Positions 8,710 to 15,230 of a stretch of 18,846 nucleotides of DNA are shown in pieces. Position numbers and translations under genes: made by a program. The stretch comes from Syntrophaceae bacterium UBA6109 (GTDB lineage: Bacteria > Desulfobacterota > Syntrophia > Syntrophales > UBA6109), in contig DIWJ01000066.1 in assembly GCA_002428445.1 (NCBI GenBank), forward strand, positions 1 to 18,846, given 5' to 3'. The notes under the pieces were generated by a model. That model made no database searches, had not been told where the DNA came from, and saw nothing but the letters and a program-made list of their open reading frames with translations. Numbering within the stretch: position 1 is the stretch's first letter; the number at the start of each line of letters is the position of its first letter.

Positions 8710-9330
8710 TTACTGCTCCTTGGCCGCGAAGAAAGATTTCCGGAAGCGAGGGGAACAGAATTCGGCCAGCACCTCCACGAGTCCGTCTCCGAAATTGAAG
8801 TGACTTCCCTGTCCGGCGATGCCGATCTTGAAGCCGAACGATATCTTGTCCGTAAAGTGGATGATGAGCGGAGCAATGGCCTTTTCGCGGAATTTGGTCA
8901 GGAACCAGGATTCCAGTTCCTTTCTCTGTTTCTCGGGCAGGAGGACTTCAACGGGCTGATCTCCTCCCTGCCGGCGATTGAATTCGACGATCAGGGATTC
9001 GATGATGCGTTCCATGAATTTTGTATCGCTCATGGCGCTTTCCACGGCTTCCGAGACGGTCGGCGCCACGATCGTTTTTTCCAACCGCTCCTGAACCGTC
9101 AGGATGAAATTGCGGGCGGCCATCTGGAGGTCGATCTCCATCTGCTTCCGCACTTCATCGGCGTCCTTCGCGGCTGCTGCCCGCACCCGGGCGGCTTCTT
9201 CGCGGGCTGCTGCAAGAATCTTCCCGGCCTCGGCGGACGTGTCCGCCAGAAGTTTCCCGGCTTCGGCTTTTGCCGGGCCCAGAACCCTTTCGCTCAGTTC
9301 CGCCGTGATGTCCCCAATTGTCTTAGCCAT
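8710..9330 (-). CDS. atpE: V-type ATPase subunit E (peripheral stalk)
   Basis: A 206-residue protein. The N-terminal part (about 15-75) is a continuous charged and alanine-rich helix (AKAEAGKLLADTSAEAGKI, then AREEAARVRAAAAKDADEV) typical of the coiled-coil stalk subunit E. The C-terminal part (about 110-206) is globular and includes DKISFGFKIGIAGQGSHFNFGDGLVEVLAEF, the E-family head-contact domain. It would hold the A3B3 head to subunit I. The usual coiled-coil partner G/H is not visible, so E may self-pair or its partner is elsewhere. The ATG at 9330 was chosen because AAAGGGG lies upstream and the coiled coil begins soon after; an in-frame ATG at 9459 would add unconserved residues. First gene of the operon. 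Confidence 0.9.
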   Translation of the reverse strand: MAKTIGDITAELSERVLGPAKAEAGKLLADTSAEAGKILAAAREEAARVRAAAAKDADEVRKQMEIDLQMAARNFILTVQERLEKTIVAPTVSEAVESAMSDTKFMERIIESLIVEFNRRQGGDQPVEVLLPEKQRKELESWFLTKFREKAIAPLIIHFTDKISFGFKIGIAGQGSHFNFGDGLVEVLAEFCSPRFRKSFFAAKEQ

Positions 9331-9529
9331 GAAGAACCCCTTTCCGTCCTGACATTGTTCGCACCGCGGGAAGCGGCGATAGATGCGATTGCGATGGAAC
9401 CTTTCATCCGGCGCATGCCGGCGTTCCGCCGGCGAAAAGTCAACAGTTGATCGCAACAAACAGTGGAGAAGGATCTGAGAAAGATCGGGATATTACGCTA
9501 TGTGACTGACAGTCGGATTGCCCTGCCGC

Positions 9530-9558
9530 CTTATAATGGAAGTCCTCAGCGAATGCAA
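9530..9558 (-). promoter_or_regulatory. Candidate sigma-70 promoter of the V-ATPase operon
   Basis: Read leftward, TTGCAT (9558-9553) is separated by 17 bases from TATAAG (9535-9530). The spacing is ideal and the match is 4 of 6 and 5 of 6. Transcription would begin near 9523, giving an atpE leader of about 190 bases that contains the GC-rich hairpin at 9417-9433. This was judged by eye only. Confidence 0.4.
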
Positions 9559-9686
9559 GAATATTTTGCCTTTTCGGCGCCCGCTTCGGCATTTCTTTTT
9601 CCGTCCGCCGTCCGGGAGAACGAAATTATCGTGATATCGGAATTTTAGTAGCCTGTATTGCATCGCGATGATAAGATAATAATCGC

Positions 9687-9715
9687 TTGAACTTGGTTCG
9701 GAAAGGATATATAGA
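9687..9715 (+). promoter_or_regulatory. Candidate sigma-70 promoter of fdhE
   Basis: TTGAAC (9687-9692), a 17-base spacer and TATAGA (9710-9715) lie just upstream of fdhE. Transcription would begin near 9722, leaving a leader of about 19 bases with GGAG as the ribosome-binding site before the ATG at 9741. This was judged by eye only. Confidence 0.45.
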
Positions 9716-9740
9716 GCCCACAAAAATGGAGCAACCTTAG

Positions 9741-10577
9741 ATGGCAAGACTTGCAGAAACATTGAAAACCATCGAGCACCACAGACGCCAGAGTCCACAC
9801 TACTCCGAGCTGCTGGATGTCCTCGAAGAAATCCTGATCCTGCGGGAGGACTACAAGCGGAATTTCCCGGAGATTCTCTTCCCCATCGTTGAGCACCACA
9901 TCCGGGAGAAGCTGGCCGGGGGATTTCCTCTTCTTGACTTCTCGACCGTCGCCTTCGATGTCACACGCCCGCGAGAGTATTTCTTTTCACTCATGCGGAT
10001 CGCCGAGAAGCGATCCCCGGAGGAAACACGGGGCATCGCCGGAAAGATCATCGATGGAACGCTGCAGTACGAGCAGATGATCCGCCGGATGTTTCAGCCC
10101 ATTGAGGAGGAGCAGGAAGAAGACGGGAAGGAAGGCGACGAGGAGTCTTTCGACCTCGTTGAACTCTTCCTTGAAGAGAGCCTGCGTCCCGAACTGGAAA
10201 AGGTGGCCGACAAGTATCGCGACCAGATCGAAGCCTCGTCCTGGGAAGAAGGCTATTGCCCCATCTGCGGGAAAGAACCGAAAATCGGACAGATCAAGGA
10301 CGACGAGAACCGGCGTTACCTGTTCTGCAACCAGTGCGGTTTCGAGTGGAGTTTCATGCGGATCCGCTGCCCTTTCTGCGGAAACGAAGACCAGCAGGAG
10401 TTGGCCTATTTCACCGTGGAAGACGACGAACGTTATCGCGTGGACGTCTGCAACGCCTGCAAGCGCTACATCAAGATGGTCGATTTCCGGGAAAGCAAGG
10501 AGATCCCCAATCTCGACGTCGAAGATATCGCCACGCTTCACCTGGACATGCTGGCCAACGACGAAGGCTACGAATAG
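9741..10577 (+). CDS. fdhE: Formate dehydrogenase accessory protein FdhE
   Basis: A 278-residue cytoplasmic protein with four CxxC pairs in its second half: CPICG, CNQCG, CPFCG and CNAC (residues about 173-246). These are the metal- or iron-binding knuckles of FdhE, which E. coli needs for active membrane-bound formate dehydrogenases. The first half is helical and ends in a very acidic patch (EEEQEEDGKEGDEE, about 122-135). Slightly shorter than E. coli FdhE (about 309). The end region KRYIKMVDFRESKEIPNLDVEDIATLHLDMLA is typical of the family. A structural formate dehydrogenase gene is not in the window; mobB, about 8 kb away, serves the same enzyme class. nth follows after 34 bases and may be cotranscribed. 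Confidence 0.92.
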   Translation: MARLAETLKTIEHHRRQSPHYSELLDVLEEILILREDYKRNFPEILFPIVEHHIREKLAGGFPLLDFSTVAFDVTRPREYFFSLMRIAEKRSPEETRGIAGKIIDGTLQYEQMIRRMFQPIEEEQEEDGKEGDEESFDLVELFLEESLRPELEKVADKYRDQIEASSWEEGYCPICGKEPKIGQIKDDENRRYLFCNQCGFEWSFMRIRCPFCGNEDQQELAYFTVEDDERYRVDVCNACKRYIKMVDFRESKEIPNLDVEDIATLHLDMLANDEGYE

Positions 10578-10611
10578 CAGCTCCGGAAAAAGTCCGGATG
10601 CCATCGATTTC

Positions 10612-11268
10612 ATGAATGATCAACACATCCACGACGTCGTCCGCATCCTCAAGAAAGACCTCGGCGCCGGGAAACTCCCCATCGTCACCGCCCTCGCGGA
10701 ACGCGAGGCTGATCCTTTCGCCATTCTGATTTCAACGCTCCTGAGCCTCCGCACCAAGGACGAGGTCACGGCGGAGGCAACGGACCGCCTGTTCCGGCTC
10801 GCATCCACACCGGCGGAGATGCTGTCCCTCTCCGAAAAGGAGATCATCAAGGCCATCTATCCCGTGGGTTTCTACCGCAACAAGGCCCGCACGATCCGCG
10901 GGACCTGCCGGGACCTGATCGAGCGCTTCGGCGCCCGCGTTCCCGATACGATCGAGGAACTCCTGACCATCAAAGGCGTCGGGCGCAAGACAGCGAACCT
11001 CGTCGTCGGCCTCGGCTATGGAAAGCCGTCGATCTGCGTCGATACGCATGTTCATCGTATCTCCAACCGGCTCGGCTACGTCCAGACGAAGACGCCGGAC
11101 CAGACGGAGCTTGCACTCCGGGAGAAACTGCCCCGCCGGCACTGGATTCCCATCAACACGCTGCTGGTCGCCTTTGGGCGCAAGACGTGCCGTCCCGTCT
11201 CGCCCTTGTGCAGCGCCTGTCCAATCCGCCGCTACTGCGATCGCCGGGGCGTCACCGTCAGCCGGTAG
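10612..11268 (+). CDS. nth: Endonuclease III, DNA glycosylase/AP lyase
   Basis: A 218-residue protein with the helix-hairpin-helix motif LLTIKGVGRKTANLVVG; Lys126 is the catalytic lysine. The catalytic Asp144 lies in VDTHVHRISNRLG. A C-terminal 4Fe-4S loop has the exact Cys-x6-Cys-x2-Cys-x5-Cys pattern (C193, C200, C203, C209). It removes oxidised pyrimidines and cuts the backbone at the abasic site. Length matches E. coli Nth (211). The ATG at 10612 is the only sensible start in frame, although the ribosome-binding site is weak; the frame is open much further upstream, but that part is a shadow of fdhE. A small TCCGGA inverted pair (10582-10587, 10593-10598) lies between fdhE and nth. Confidence 0.95.
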   Translation: MNDQHIHDVVRILKKDLGAGKLPIVTALAEREADPFAILISTLLSLRTKDEVTAEATDRLFRLASTPAEMLSLSEKEIIKAIYPVGFYRNKARTIRGTCRDLIERFGARVPDTIEELLTIKGVGRKTANLVVGLGYGKPSICVDTHVHRISNRLGYVQTKTPDQTELALREKLPRRHWIPINTLLVAFGRKTCRPVSPLCSACPIRRYCDRRGVTVSR

Positions 11269-11278
11269 GGGTTTTCGA

Positions 11279-11307
11279 TTGACTAAGAGAGGTCGTTCCG
11301 ATATAGA
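11279..11307 (+). promoter_or_regulatory. Sigma-70 promoter of the gap-tpiA-secG operon
   Basis: TTGACT (11279-11284), exactly 17 bases, then TATAGA (11302-11307): the best promoter-like match in the window. A start near 11314 gives a leader of about 80 bases before gap, ending in the strong ribosome-binding site AGGAGG just upstream of the ATG at 11396. It begins 10 bases after the nth stop. Confidence 0.65.
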
Positions 11308-11395
11308 AAAAACGTTTCCGGACAGGAGATACTCTTCCTTCAGATGGTCAGATGGTTCCGCTTACCGCAGTTCATTCTACCTCAGGAGGTGACAT

Positions 11396-12403
11396 ATGGC
11401 TGTGAAGATTGCCATCAACGGATTCGGCAGGGTGGGTCGCTACTTGATCCGGGCTTGCCAGGGTTGCGGCGAGATCGAGATCGTCGCCATCAACTCGCGC
11501 GCAAAGCCCGATATTCTCGCCCACCTTTTGAAATACGACTCCGTCCATGGAATCTTTGATGCGAAGATCGCAGTCGAAGGAGACTTCCTCGTCGTCAACG
11601 GGAAAAAGATCCTGGTGACCAACGTCACGAAGGACCTCAATGAACTCCCGTGGGGGAAGCTGGGCGTCGATATCGTCATGGAGGCGACGGGAAAGTTCCG
11701 CAAGAAGGAAGAAAATACGGGACATATCGCCGCCGGCGCAAAGAAGGTCATCCTCGCCGTCCCCGGCAAGAAGGTCGACGGCACCTTCGTCATGGGCGTG
11801 AACGAGCACACCTACGACCCGGCGAAGCACCACATCGTCTCGAACGCCTCTTGCACGACGAACTGTCTCGCGCCGATCGTCAAGGTGCTCAACGACACCT
11901 TCAAAATCAAGAAGGGCCTCATGACGACCGTGCATGCCTATACGATGGACCAGCGTCTCCTCGACGGATCGCACAAGGATCTCCGGCGCGGCCGTGCGGC
12001 CGGGCTCTCCATCGTGCCCACTTCGACGGGTGCGGCCGTCGCCGTCACGGAGGTCATTCCCGAGTTGAAGGGAAAACTGGACGGGCTCGCCCTCCGCGTT
12101 CCGACGCCCAATGTCTCCGTTGTCGACCTGGCGGCGGAAGTGGGAAAGAATGTAACGATCGACGAAGTGAACGGCGCCCTGAAAGCCGCGGCGGAGGGCA
12201 ATCTCAAGAACATCCTCCAGTATTGCCAGGAAGAGCTTGTCTCCGTAGACTTTGTGAGCAGCCCCTATTCGGCCATCGTCGACGCGAAGCTTACGAACGT
12301 CATCGATGGGAATCTGGTGAAGGTCTTCGCCTGGTATGACAACGAAAGCGGCTATGCCAGCAGGATGAGGGATCTGGCCCTTTATATCGGCAAGCGTCTG
12401 TAA
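11396..12403 (+). CDS. gap: Glyceraldehyde-3-phosphate dehydrogenase
   Basis: A 335-residue type I GAPDH with the Rossmann motif INGFGRVGR (residues 7-15), the active-site SNASCTTNC with Cys153, His180 in TTVHAYT, and WYDNESGYASRM near the end. It interconverts glyceraldehyde-3-phosphate and 1,3-bisphosphoglycerate. The cofactor pocket is unusual: the residue normally Asp in NAD-specific enzymes is Ser34 (AINSRAKP), and the Leu-Pro pair after the active site is Gly191-Ser192 (DGSHKDLRR), resembling the Ala-Ser of chloroplast and cyanobacterial NADP-using enzymes. Use of NADP is therefore plausible (inference). A strong ribosome-binding site (AGGAGG) precedes the ATG, and tpiA follows after 15 bases. 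Confidence 0.97.
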   Translation: MAVKIAINGFGRVGRYLIRACQGCGEIEIVAINSRAKPDILAHLLKYDSVHGIFDAKIAVEGDFLVVNGKKILVTNVTKDLNELPWGKLGVDIVMEATGKFRKKEENTGHIAAGAKKVILAVPGKKVDGTFVMGVNEHTYDPAKHHIVSNASCTTNCLAPIVKVLNDTFKIKKGLMTTVHAYTMDQRLLDGSHKDLRRGRAAGLSIVPTSTGAAVAVTEVIPELKGKLDGLALRVPTPNVSVVDLAAEVGKNVTIDEVNGALKAAAEGNLKNILQYCQEELVSVDFVSSPYSAIVDAKLTNVIDGNLVKVFAWYDNESGYASRMRDLALYIGKRL

Positions 12404-12418
12404 GACGATGGTGGAAAA

Positions 12419-13177
12419 GTGATTCGACCCTTAATCGCCGGCAACTGGAAAATGCACAAGACGATCCCGGAGGCGGTGAAACTCGCCGCGAAGATCCGGG
12501 AGGCCGCCGCCGCTTACCCTGACCGCGACGTTGCCGTTGCTCCGCCTTTCACGGCGCTACGGCTGACGGCGGAGGTGCTGCAGGGCTCGAACGTGCATCT
12601 GTGCGCACAGAACGTCCACCCGGCGCCGCAGGGCGCCTTTACCGGAGAGGTCTCCGCCCCGATGCTGGCCGACGCCGGCTGCCGATACGTCATCATCGGT
12701 CATTCGGAACGCAGGACCCTGTTCGGGGAGACGGACGATTTGATCCGCGCCAAGATCCAGGCCGCGCTGCAGTCGAGTCTCATGCCGATCTTCTGCATCG
12801 GTGAGTCCCTGGCAGAACGCGAGGAGGGACGGACCTTTAACGTCCTCGAACGGCAGCTAAAAGGGGGCTTGAATAATTTTCAGGCCGCTGATATAAGGCA
12901 CATCGTCGTGGCGTACGAGCCTGTGTGGGCGATTGGCACGGGAAAGACGGCAACGCCGGACCAGGCCCAGGAAGTGCATGTTTTCATCCGGTGCATGGCA
13001 TCCCAGGTCTTCGGAACCGACTTCGGGGAATCGCTGGCCATCCTCTACGGAGGCAGCGTGAATCCCAAGAACATTGACATCTTGATGGCCTGCGAGGACA
13101 TCAACGGGGTGCTGGTCGGTGGCGCCTCACTGGAGGCCGAGTCGTTCGGCCGGATCGTGGGCTTTCAAAAACTGTAG
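12419..13177 (+). CDS. tpiA: Triose-phosphate isomerase
   Basis: A 252-residue TIM barrel with all catalytic elements: Lys11 in GNWKM, His95 in IIGHSERR, Glu167 in [16 protein letters not shown], and the phosphate-gripping [10 protein letters not shown] and GVLVGGASL. It interconverts dihydroxyacetone phosphate and glyceraldehyde-3-phosphate, feeding the neighbouring GAPDH. The start is GTG at 12419 with GGTGG a few bases upstream; no in-frame ATG gives a full N-terminus. The 15-base gap after gap leaves no room for pgk, which often sits here in other bacteria. secG follows at once. Confidence 0.97.
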   Translation: MIRPLIAGNWKMHKTIPEAVKLAAKIREAAAAYPDRDVAVAPPFTALRLTAEVLQGSNVHLCAQNVHPAPQGAFTGEVSAPMLADAGCRYVIIGHSERRTLFGETDDLIRAKIQAALQSSLMPIFCIGESLAEREEGRTFNVLERQLKGGLNNFQAADIRHIVVAYEPVWAIGTGKTATPDQAQEVHVFIRCMASQVFGTDFGESLAILYGGSVNPKNIDILMACEDINGVLVGGASLEAESFGRIVGFQKL

Positions 13178-13189
13178 AGGGTGAAAAGA

Positions 13190-13534
13190 GTGAACATTCT
13201 GATTACAACCGTCCACGTGGCGGTATGCATCATCCTGATCCTCGTCGTGCTTCTGCAGGCGGGGAAAGGCGCCAGCATGGGCGCCGCTTTCGGGGGATCG
13301 AGCCAGACCATCTTCGGCAGCACCGGTCCGGGTACGTTCCTGGGAAAGATGACAGCGGGCGTCGCCGTCATCTTCATGCTGACGTCGCTGATGCTCTCCT
13401 ATACGGCGTACCGCAAGCCGTCTTCGATCATGGATCGCTCGGCCAAACCGGTCGCGGAAAAACAGGTCCCGGCGCCGGCGATACCGGCTGCACCCGCGGC
13501 CCCAGCGCCGCAGGCGCCAACTCCCGCAAAGTAG
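13190..13534 (+). CDS. secG: Preprotein translocase subunit SecG
   Basis: A 114-residue small membrane protein: a first transmembrane helix (ILITTVHVAVCIILILVVLLQ), the conserved loop GKGASMGAAFGGSSQTIFGS, and a second helix (AGVAVIFMLTSLMLSYTAY). SecG joins SecYE and eases protein export. The tail is extended and rich in Ala and Pro (about residues 80-114), low in complexity. The start GTG at 13190 was preferred over GTG at 13181 because AGAGG ends 9 bases before it and the first helix then begins as in other SecG proteins. It follows tpiA closely, and a tRNA-Leu gene follows after 21 bases, an order close to secG-leuU in E. coli. Confidence 0.93.
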   Translation: MNILITTVHVAVCIILILVVLLQAGKGASMGAAFGGSSQTIFGSTGPGTFLGKMTAGVAVIFMLTSLMLSYTAYRKPSSIMDRSAKPVAEKQVPAPAIPAAPAAPAPQAPTPAK

Positions 13535-13555
13535 AAGTTCGACAGGTTACGATGT

Positions 13556-13642
13556 GCCGAAGTGGTGGAATTTGGTAGACACGCTATCTTGAGGGGGTAG
13601 TGGCCACAAGCCGTCCGGGTTCAAGTCCCGGCTTCGGCACCA
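13556..13642 (+). tRNA. leuU: tRNA-Leu, anticodon GAG, CCA encoded
   Basis: An 87-base class II tRNA. Acceptor stem GCCGAAG pairs with CTTCGGC, then discriminator A and encoded CCA (13640-13642). D stem GTG/CAC with GGTAGA in the loop. Anticodon stem CTATC/GGTAG around the loop TTGAGGG, giving anticodon GAG. A long variable arm (TGGC...GCCG) and T arm CCGGG-TTCAAGT-CCCGG complete the cloverleaf. It reads CUC/CUU leucine codons. It sits after secG, like leuU in E. coli. Its intact 3' end borders an integrase gene, so it is very probably the attachment site of the element to its right. Confidence 0.96.
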
Positions 13643-13667
13643 AAAGACGAAGATTTTCGTGAGTGAT

Positions 13668-13702
13668 AATGGGGGGTTAGAAATTGATTCTAACTCCCCA
13701 TT
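13668..13702. repeat. Long hairpin between tRNA-Leu and the integrase gene
   Basis: Two 15-base arms (13668-13682 and 13688-13702) pair at 14 Watson-Crick positions plus one G-T pair, around the 5-base loop ATTGA. It starts 25 bases after the tRNA. Neither strand has an immediate T run, so it is not a clear intrinsic terminator. It could stop tRNA or int transcripts inefficiently, or be part of the recombination site. Confidence 0.7.
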
Positions 13703-13709
13703 GTCGTTT

Positions 13710-13731
13710 GGGGTACTTTTGGGGTACTTTT
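13710..13731. repeat. Tandem 11-bp direct repeat next to the integrase stop
   Basis: GGGGTACTTTT occurs twice head to tail (13710-13720 and 13721-13731), preceded by TTT, and abuts the TAA of the integrase gene. Paired short direct repeats beside an attachment core are often arm-type binding sites of tyrosine recombinases; that role is an inference here. Confidence 0.6.
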
Positions 13732-14856
13732 TTAAGGTGCCAAGCCACTCACAACCTGTTTCGGATCAGTTTCATCGGTCTTCTGATTGAAAACCTTCTC
13801 CATGAAAGCACTCCCCTCATCCCGGTCGTAGTTCTTGATGTACGAGTAGTACTTTTCGTAGATCATCTGCATGGTCTCGTGGCCCATCATCTTCTGGACC
13901 CATCCGGGATGTTCGCCAGCATCGAGCATCAACGTGGCAAAGGTGTGTCGGGTTTGATACAGGGACCTTGGGGCAAGACCAGCTTTCTTTAGACCCTTCT
14001 TCCATACGTGGAAATTCATCGACATCGGGTCGATGTTCTTCCCGTACTGGTTGAGGAAAACGTAATCAGACTTTCCAAAGGTCTGTTTCCTCTGGTCCTG
14101 CAGAGCTTCCCGTACAGGCGGAAGGATCTTGATATCTCGGGTAGACTTCTTTGTCTTCGGTCTTCCCTCCTCCCCCATAACTCGGGTCTCCCGGACCTTG
14201 ATGACTCCCAGCCGGAAATCCACGTTTTGCCACTTCAAGCAGGCCATTTCCCCGAACCTCATCCCCGTAAAAAAGGCGACCACGAAGAAGTCTTTCAACC
14301 TTTCGCTTACGTTGTCGAGGAACAACCGTACCTCCTCCATGGATAGGGGATGGATATCCGGTTTGTCTACCTTGACGTTCTTCACGCGGTCCATCGGGTT
14401 CTTCTCGATGATCTCGGAGAGGTACGCCATCTTGAGGACCGACCGCATGGGGACGAGGATGTTGTTGATCCTCTTTCTCGAACACCCCAAGGTGCTCACA
14501 AACTTGCGGATATCGAGGTAGTTGATCTCTGTTATGGGAACGTTCCCGAATCGTGGCAGGATATACCGGTTCATGGAGTAGCGGTAATCGGAAAGGGTCG
14601 AGAGCTTGATCTCCTTCGAGATGATGCTCACCCACTCCTGGGCCATTTCACCGAAAAGCTTTCCAGGGCCGGTTGTTTCCTTTTTCGTCTGGAGGCATCC
14701 GTGAAGCTTAAGGTCTCGGATATATTCGTCCCTGATGCTTCGTGCTTCCGTAACAGATTGAGAAAGAGCTAACCTGATTCTCCGGCCATTTGTCTTGGTC
14801 ACGAAGTACCAGGCATTCCCCCGTAATATCATGTGATGATTCTTGTCTTTGACCAT
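13732..14856 (-). CDS. int: Tyrosine recombinase (site-specific integrase)
   Basis: A 374-residue phage-type integrase. An N-terminal arm/SAM-like region (about 65-165, including WVSIISKEIKLSTLSDYRYSMNRYILPRFG) precedes the catalytic domain with Arg in TGMRFGEMACLKW, Lys in RPKTKKSTRDIKIL, the YQTRHTFATLMLDAG box, His in MMGHETMQ and the nucleophile Tyr in the EKYYSYIKNYD region. The first His of the classical HxxR box is Tyr, a variation I believe is seen in other integrases of this kind. It would cut and rejoin the tRNA-Leu attachment site. The start ATG at 14856 has GGAGG at 8 bases; ATGs at 14862 (forming ATGA with the upstream stop) and 14871 are alternatives. The gene overlaps or abuts its small upstream partner, suggesting one transcript. 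Confidence 0.93.
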   Translation of the reverse strand: MVKDKNHHMILRGNAWYFVTKTNGRRIRLALSQSVTEARSIRDEYIRDLKLHGCLQTKKETTGPGKLFGEMAQEWVSIISKEIKLSTLSDYRYSMNRYILPRFGNVPITEINYLDIRKFVSTLGCSRKRINNILVPMRSVLKMAYLSEIIEKNPMDRVKNVKVDKPDIHPLSMEEVRLFLDNVSERLKDFFVVAFFTGMRFGEMACLKWQNVDFRLGVIKVRETRVMGEEGRPKTKKSTRDIKILPPVREALQDQRKQTFGKSDYVFLNQYGKNIDPMSMNFHVWKKGLKKAGLAPRSLYQTRHTFATLMLDAGEHPGWVQKMMGHETMQMIYEKYYSYIKNYDRDEGSAFMEKVFNQKTDETDPKQVVSGLAP

Positions 14857-14858
14857 GG

Positions 14859-15128
14859 TCATATCCTCCATTCCTTCTGCTCTTTGGGGGATATTCCAGG
14901 TCTTTCCCTTTTGATTACTCTAGGTTTGACCACCTCCCTTTCTTGATGAAGCGATTGCTGTTCAAGCTCCTCTACTGCATCAGAGGGGTAGAGTACCCTC
15001 GTTGATCCCGGAACCCGAAGATACTGGAGCAATCCCTTGTCACGCCAGTTCTTGATGGTCGACTGGGTTACTCTAAATCTATCAGCAACCTCAGCTTGGG
15101 TCAAATAAACAATAAGATTTTGTGTCAT
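14859..15128 (-). CDS. Small helix-turn-helix DNA-binding protein, probable excisionase or regulator
   Basis: An 89-residue protein. Residues about 8-55 (LTQAEVADRFRVTQSTIKN, WRDKGLLQYLRVPGSTRVLYPSDAVEEL) form a winged helix-turn-helix of the MerR/excisionase type (HTH_17-like); the tail (about 60-89) is basic and charged. Proteins of this type next to an integrase usually act as recombination directionality factors or control int expression (established for Xis proteins, inferred here). Its TGA lies at the integrase start, so the two are probably cotranslated. A dyad symmetric sequence lies directly upstream of its ATG and could be its own operator. Confidence 0.82.
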   Translation of the reverse strand: MTQNLIVYLTQAEVADRFRVTQSTIKNWRDKGLLQYLRVPGSTRVLYPSDAVEELEQQSLHQEREVVKPRVIKRERPGISPKEQKEWRI

Positions 15129-15180
15129 ATCATCGCCCGGTTAATCGTGAATTGACGAGATTCCATAACCGTCTGATGAT
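15129..15180. promoter_or_regulatory. Interrupted palindrome, candidate operator between divergent genes
   Basis: ATCATCGCCCGGTTA (15129-15143) is matched in inverted orientation by TAACCGTCTGATGAT (15166-15180), identical at 12 of 15 positions; the three mismatches fall together in the middle of the arms. The arms lie 37 bases apart centre to centre. The first arm touches the start codon of the helix-turn-helix gene, and the second lies just upstream of the rightward cargo promoter, so one bound protein could govern both directions. Confidence 0.5.
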
Positions 15181-15186
15181 GCTTAC

Positions 15187-15215
15187 CGGACATAGGTGGT
15201 AAAATATGGTATAGT
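15187..15215 (+). promoter_or_regulatory. Candidate promoter of the AT-rich cargo gene
   Basis: CGGACA (15187-15192), 17 bases, TATAGT (15210-15215). A start near 15222 would leave only about 8 bases before the ATG at 15231, or 26 bases before the in-frame GTG at 15249. The -10 box is good and the -35 box is partial. Confidence 0.4.
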
Positions 15216-15230
15216 ACTAAAGTATCTGCA

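Larger units (their letters stand above)
9331..9740. other. Divergent gene-free region between atpE and fdhE
   Basis: About 410 bases without a convincing gene. It separates the leftward V-ATPase operon from the rightward fdhE and must hold the start signals for both. A 7-bp stem with a 3-base loop (GCCGGCG at 9417-9423, CGCCGGC at 9427-9433) lies in the presumed atpE leader. The composition becomes AT-rich towards fdhE (9600-9715). A 61-codon open frame at 9463-9648 has no ribosome-binding site or recognisable sequence and is left out. Confidence 0.6.

Noticed and set aside
8110..9450. A 446-codon open frame on the + strand
   Set aside because: Covers atpE and the DUF2764-like gene in antisense; composition is that of a shadow frame.
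9463..9648. A 61-codon frame in the divergent region
   Set aside because: No ribosome-binding site, no recognisable sequence, and it overlaps candidate promoter elements.
10102..10611. A long N-terminal extension of nth
   Set aside because: The frame is open only because it is out of frame inside fdhE; it is rich in Ser and Arg, and endonuclease III has its normal length from 10612.
13668..13702. Hairpin as a simple intrinsic terminator of tRNA-Leu
   Set aside because: No T run directly follows the stem on either strand, so it is reported as a hairpin of uncertain role.
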